This document shows positions 12,543 to 13,886 of a stretch of DNA of 13,886 bases, piece by piece. A program made the position numbers and the translations under genes. This DNA is from JBAVQS01 sp049694275 (GTDB lineage Bacteria; Chloroflexota; Anaerolineae; UBA4142; SHND01), in assembly GCA_049694275.1 (NCBI GenBank), contig JBAVQS010000338.1:1-13886 (forward strand), in the 5' to 3' direction. The notes beneath the pieces were generated by a model that had not been told where the DNA came from, did not search any database, and saw nothing but the letters and a program-made list of their open reading frames with translations. Within the stretch, counting starts at the first letter, position 1; each line of letters begins with the position of its first letter.

Positions 12543-13886
12543 ATGAATCGTCCCTCGAACCCACCCGCTCTTTCGGAAGCGTTGCCGCAAGTCCAGCCCC
12601 ACGCCGCCGGGTTGGACATTGGCAGCACGGAGATTTGGGTAGCGGTCCCCGCCGACTGCGCCCAGGAACCGGTGCGCCGCTTTGGCACGTTTACGCCGGA
12701 CTTGGAAGCCTTGGCGGATTGGTTGGCGACCTGTCACATCCAAACGGTCGCCATGGAATCGACCGGAGTGTATTGGATTCCGGTGTTCGAGTTGTTGGAA
12801 GCCCGCGGGTTTGACGCACAAGTCGTCAATGCGCGGCATCTGAAGCAAGTGCCGGGGCGCAAGAGTGATGTGCAGGACTGCCAATGGATTCAACGCTTGC
12901 ACAGCTATGGCTTGCTCACCGGCTCGTTCCGGCCCCCCGCCGAGATTTGTACGTTGCGCGCCTACTTGCGCCAGCGGGCGACCTTGATTGAACATCGGGC
13001 CCCGCACATTTTGCACATGCAAAAAGCCTTGCAACAGATGAATGTGCAATTGCCGCTGGTCGTGAAGGATATCACGGGCGAAACGGGCCAAGCGATCATC
13101 CGGGCGATTTTGGCGGGCGAACGAGATCCGGTCAAGTTGGCCCAGTTGCGCGATCCGCGGTGCCAGCACAGCGAAGCGGAGATTGCGAAAGCCTTGAGTG
13201 GCACCTATCAGCCCGAGCATGTCTTTGCCTTGAAGCAAGCGGTGGCATTGTATGATGCGTATACGGTGCAACTGCACGAGTGCGACACGGAGATTGAACG
13301 GCAGTTTCACGCAATCAAGCCCGTAACCGACGAGGACCCGCCGCCTTCGACTAAACCCGATTCGCACAGCAAGAATGGCCCGAGTTACGATGCGCGCACC
13401 TTGTTGTATCACCTCACCGGGGTCGATTTGTGCGCTATCGACGGGCTGAATGCGAGTACCGTCCAAACGGTTATTGCCGAAATGGGGACGGACTTGAGTA
13501 AATTTCCGACGCACAAGCATTTTGGTTCGTATCTGGGCTTGGCCCCGCATCAGGACATTTCGGGGGGCAAGGTCTTGCGCCGCTTTACGGTGAAGAACGG
13601 GCAGCGGGCTGGGCAAGCCTTTCGCTTGGCGGCGCAAGCAGTCAGCCGCAGTGCGTCGGCGTTGGGGGCCTTCTACCGGCGCTTGCGCGCCAAGTTTGGC
13701 CCGAAGATTGCCACCGTCGCCACCGCGTACAAGATTGCACGGATTTACTATCATATGCTCAAAGAGCGCCAACCGTATCGCGCACAAGATGCGGATACCT
13801 ATGATCAGCAGACGAAAGCACGCGAACTGCGCAAGTTGCAGAAAAAGGCGGCCAAACTCGGCATGCAGCTAGTGGCCGTGCCCGCC
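12543..13886 (+). CDS. IS110-family transposase (DEDD recombinase), 3'-truncated by the window edge
   Basis: 448 codons are visible and remain open to the last base. ATG 12543 follows GGAGG (12531-12535) with 7-nt spacing. The N-terminal RuvC-like DEDD domain has Asp25 (GLDIGS), Glu72 (MESTGVYW) and Asp109/Asp112 (GRKSDVQDCQW). A helical region follows (~150-265). The C-terminal Transposase_20 domain contains a helix-hairpin-helix-like IDGLNASTVQTVIAEMG, GLAPHQDISGGK, and a serine cluster (Ser368, Ser370, Ser372 before ALGAFYRRL) where the family's catalytic serine is expected. All expected catalytic residues are present, so it is probably active. These enzymes excise and insert without flanking inverted repeats, guided by a bridge RNA. 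Leucine is mostly TTG here, while the Lon-like gene next door favours CTC/CTG, which suggests foreign origin. Confidence 0.93.
   Translation, partial: MNRPSNPPALSEALPQVQPHAAGLDIGSTEIWVAVPADCAQEPVRRFGTFTPDLEALADWLATCHIQTVAMESTGVYWIPVFELLEARGFDAQVVNARHLKQVPGRKSDVQDCQWIQRLHSYGLLTGSFRPPAEICTLRAYLRQRATLIEHRAPHILHMQKALQQMNVQLPLVVKDITGETGQAIIRAILAGERDPVKLAQLRDPRCQHSEAEIAKALSGTYQPEHVFALKQAVALYDAYTVQLHECDTEIERQFHAIKPVTDEDPPPSTKPDSHSKNGPSYDARTLLYHLTGVDLCAIDGLNASTVQTVIAEMGTDLSKFPTHKHFGSYLGLAPHQDISGGKVLRRFTVKNGQRAGQAFRLAAQAVSRSASALGAFYRRLRAKFGPKIATVATAYKIARIYYHMLKERQPYRAQDADTYDQQTKARELRKLQKKAAKLGMQLVAVPA

Larger units (their letters stand above)
12326..13886 (+). mobile_element. IS110-family insertion element, left part
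   Basis: The element comprises the left non-coding end, the candidate bridge RNA and the transposase; the right end is outside the window. IS110 elements lack terminal inverted repeats and usual target duplications, so the left boundary cannot be fixed from this sequence. It lies somewhere between the Lon-like stop (12235) and the -10 box (12333), most likely close to the latter. The start coordinate given is an estimate. Confidence 0.65.

Noticed and set aside
12351..13787. Long minus-strand open frame (478 codons) antisense to the IS110 transposase
   Set aside because: The plus strand encodes an unmistakable DEDD transposase with its own RBS. The antisense translation shows no recognisable motif and crosses the candidate bridge RNA; the frame is probably open because of the sense codon bias.

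Overview
The window is about 13.9 kb of moderately GC-rich bacterial DNA. It holds a truncated PAS-rich sensor kinase, a second kinase, a secreted beta-helix protein, a SRAP-domain protein, a SHOCT-domain membrane protein, a Lon-family protease and the 5' part of an IS110-family element. The gene mix suggests Chloroflexota (long PAS/GAF kinases, a CSLREA/SdrD/DUF11 surface protein, bacterial LonB-like protease, palindromic dispersed repeats). This is an inference from style; there is no rRNA or marker gene to prove it.

Layout. Positions 2-5148 (+) form a two-gene kinase operon. The first kinase runs off the left edge and carries at least seven PAS units, one GAF and a HisKA/HATPase core. The second (TTG start, 14 nt downstream) is a shorter paralogue of its C-terminal part. 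A 15-bp perfect palindrome (5144-5174) closes the operon and contains its stop codon. It lies in a convergent gap facing a secreted protein on the minus strand (5234-7618), which is driven by a full-consensus sigma70-type promoter (7683-7711). Directly upstream of that promoter is a 271-bp MITE-like element with perfect 13-bp terminal inverted repeats and 10-bp target duplications (7711-8001).

Next come two minus-strand genes: a SRAP (YedK/HMCES-type) protein whose conserved cysteine is not at position 2, and a two-helix membrane protein ending in SHOCT. A divergent intergenic region (9540-9811) with a palindromic repeat and promoters facing both ways separates these from a plus-strand AAA+/Lon protease (9812-12235). 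That protease has an intact Ser/Lys dyad and an odd Walker A motif.

The right end is an IS110-family transposase (12543 to the window edge) with all four DEDD residues. It is preceded by about 200 nt of structured non-coding DNA and a lone TATAAT box. This matches the known layout of IS110 left ends that encode a bridge RNA, and is the most interesting system here: a candidate new bridge-RNA recombinase whose right end lies outside the window.

The kinases probably signal to a response regulator outside the window. The remaining genes (AP-site protection, proteolysis, surface protein) look like unrelated single units separated by mobile or repeat DNA, rather than one pathway.
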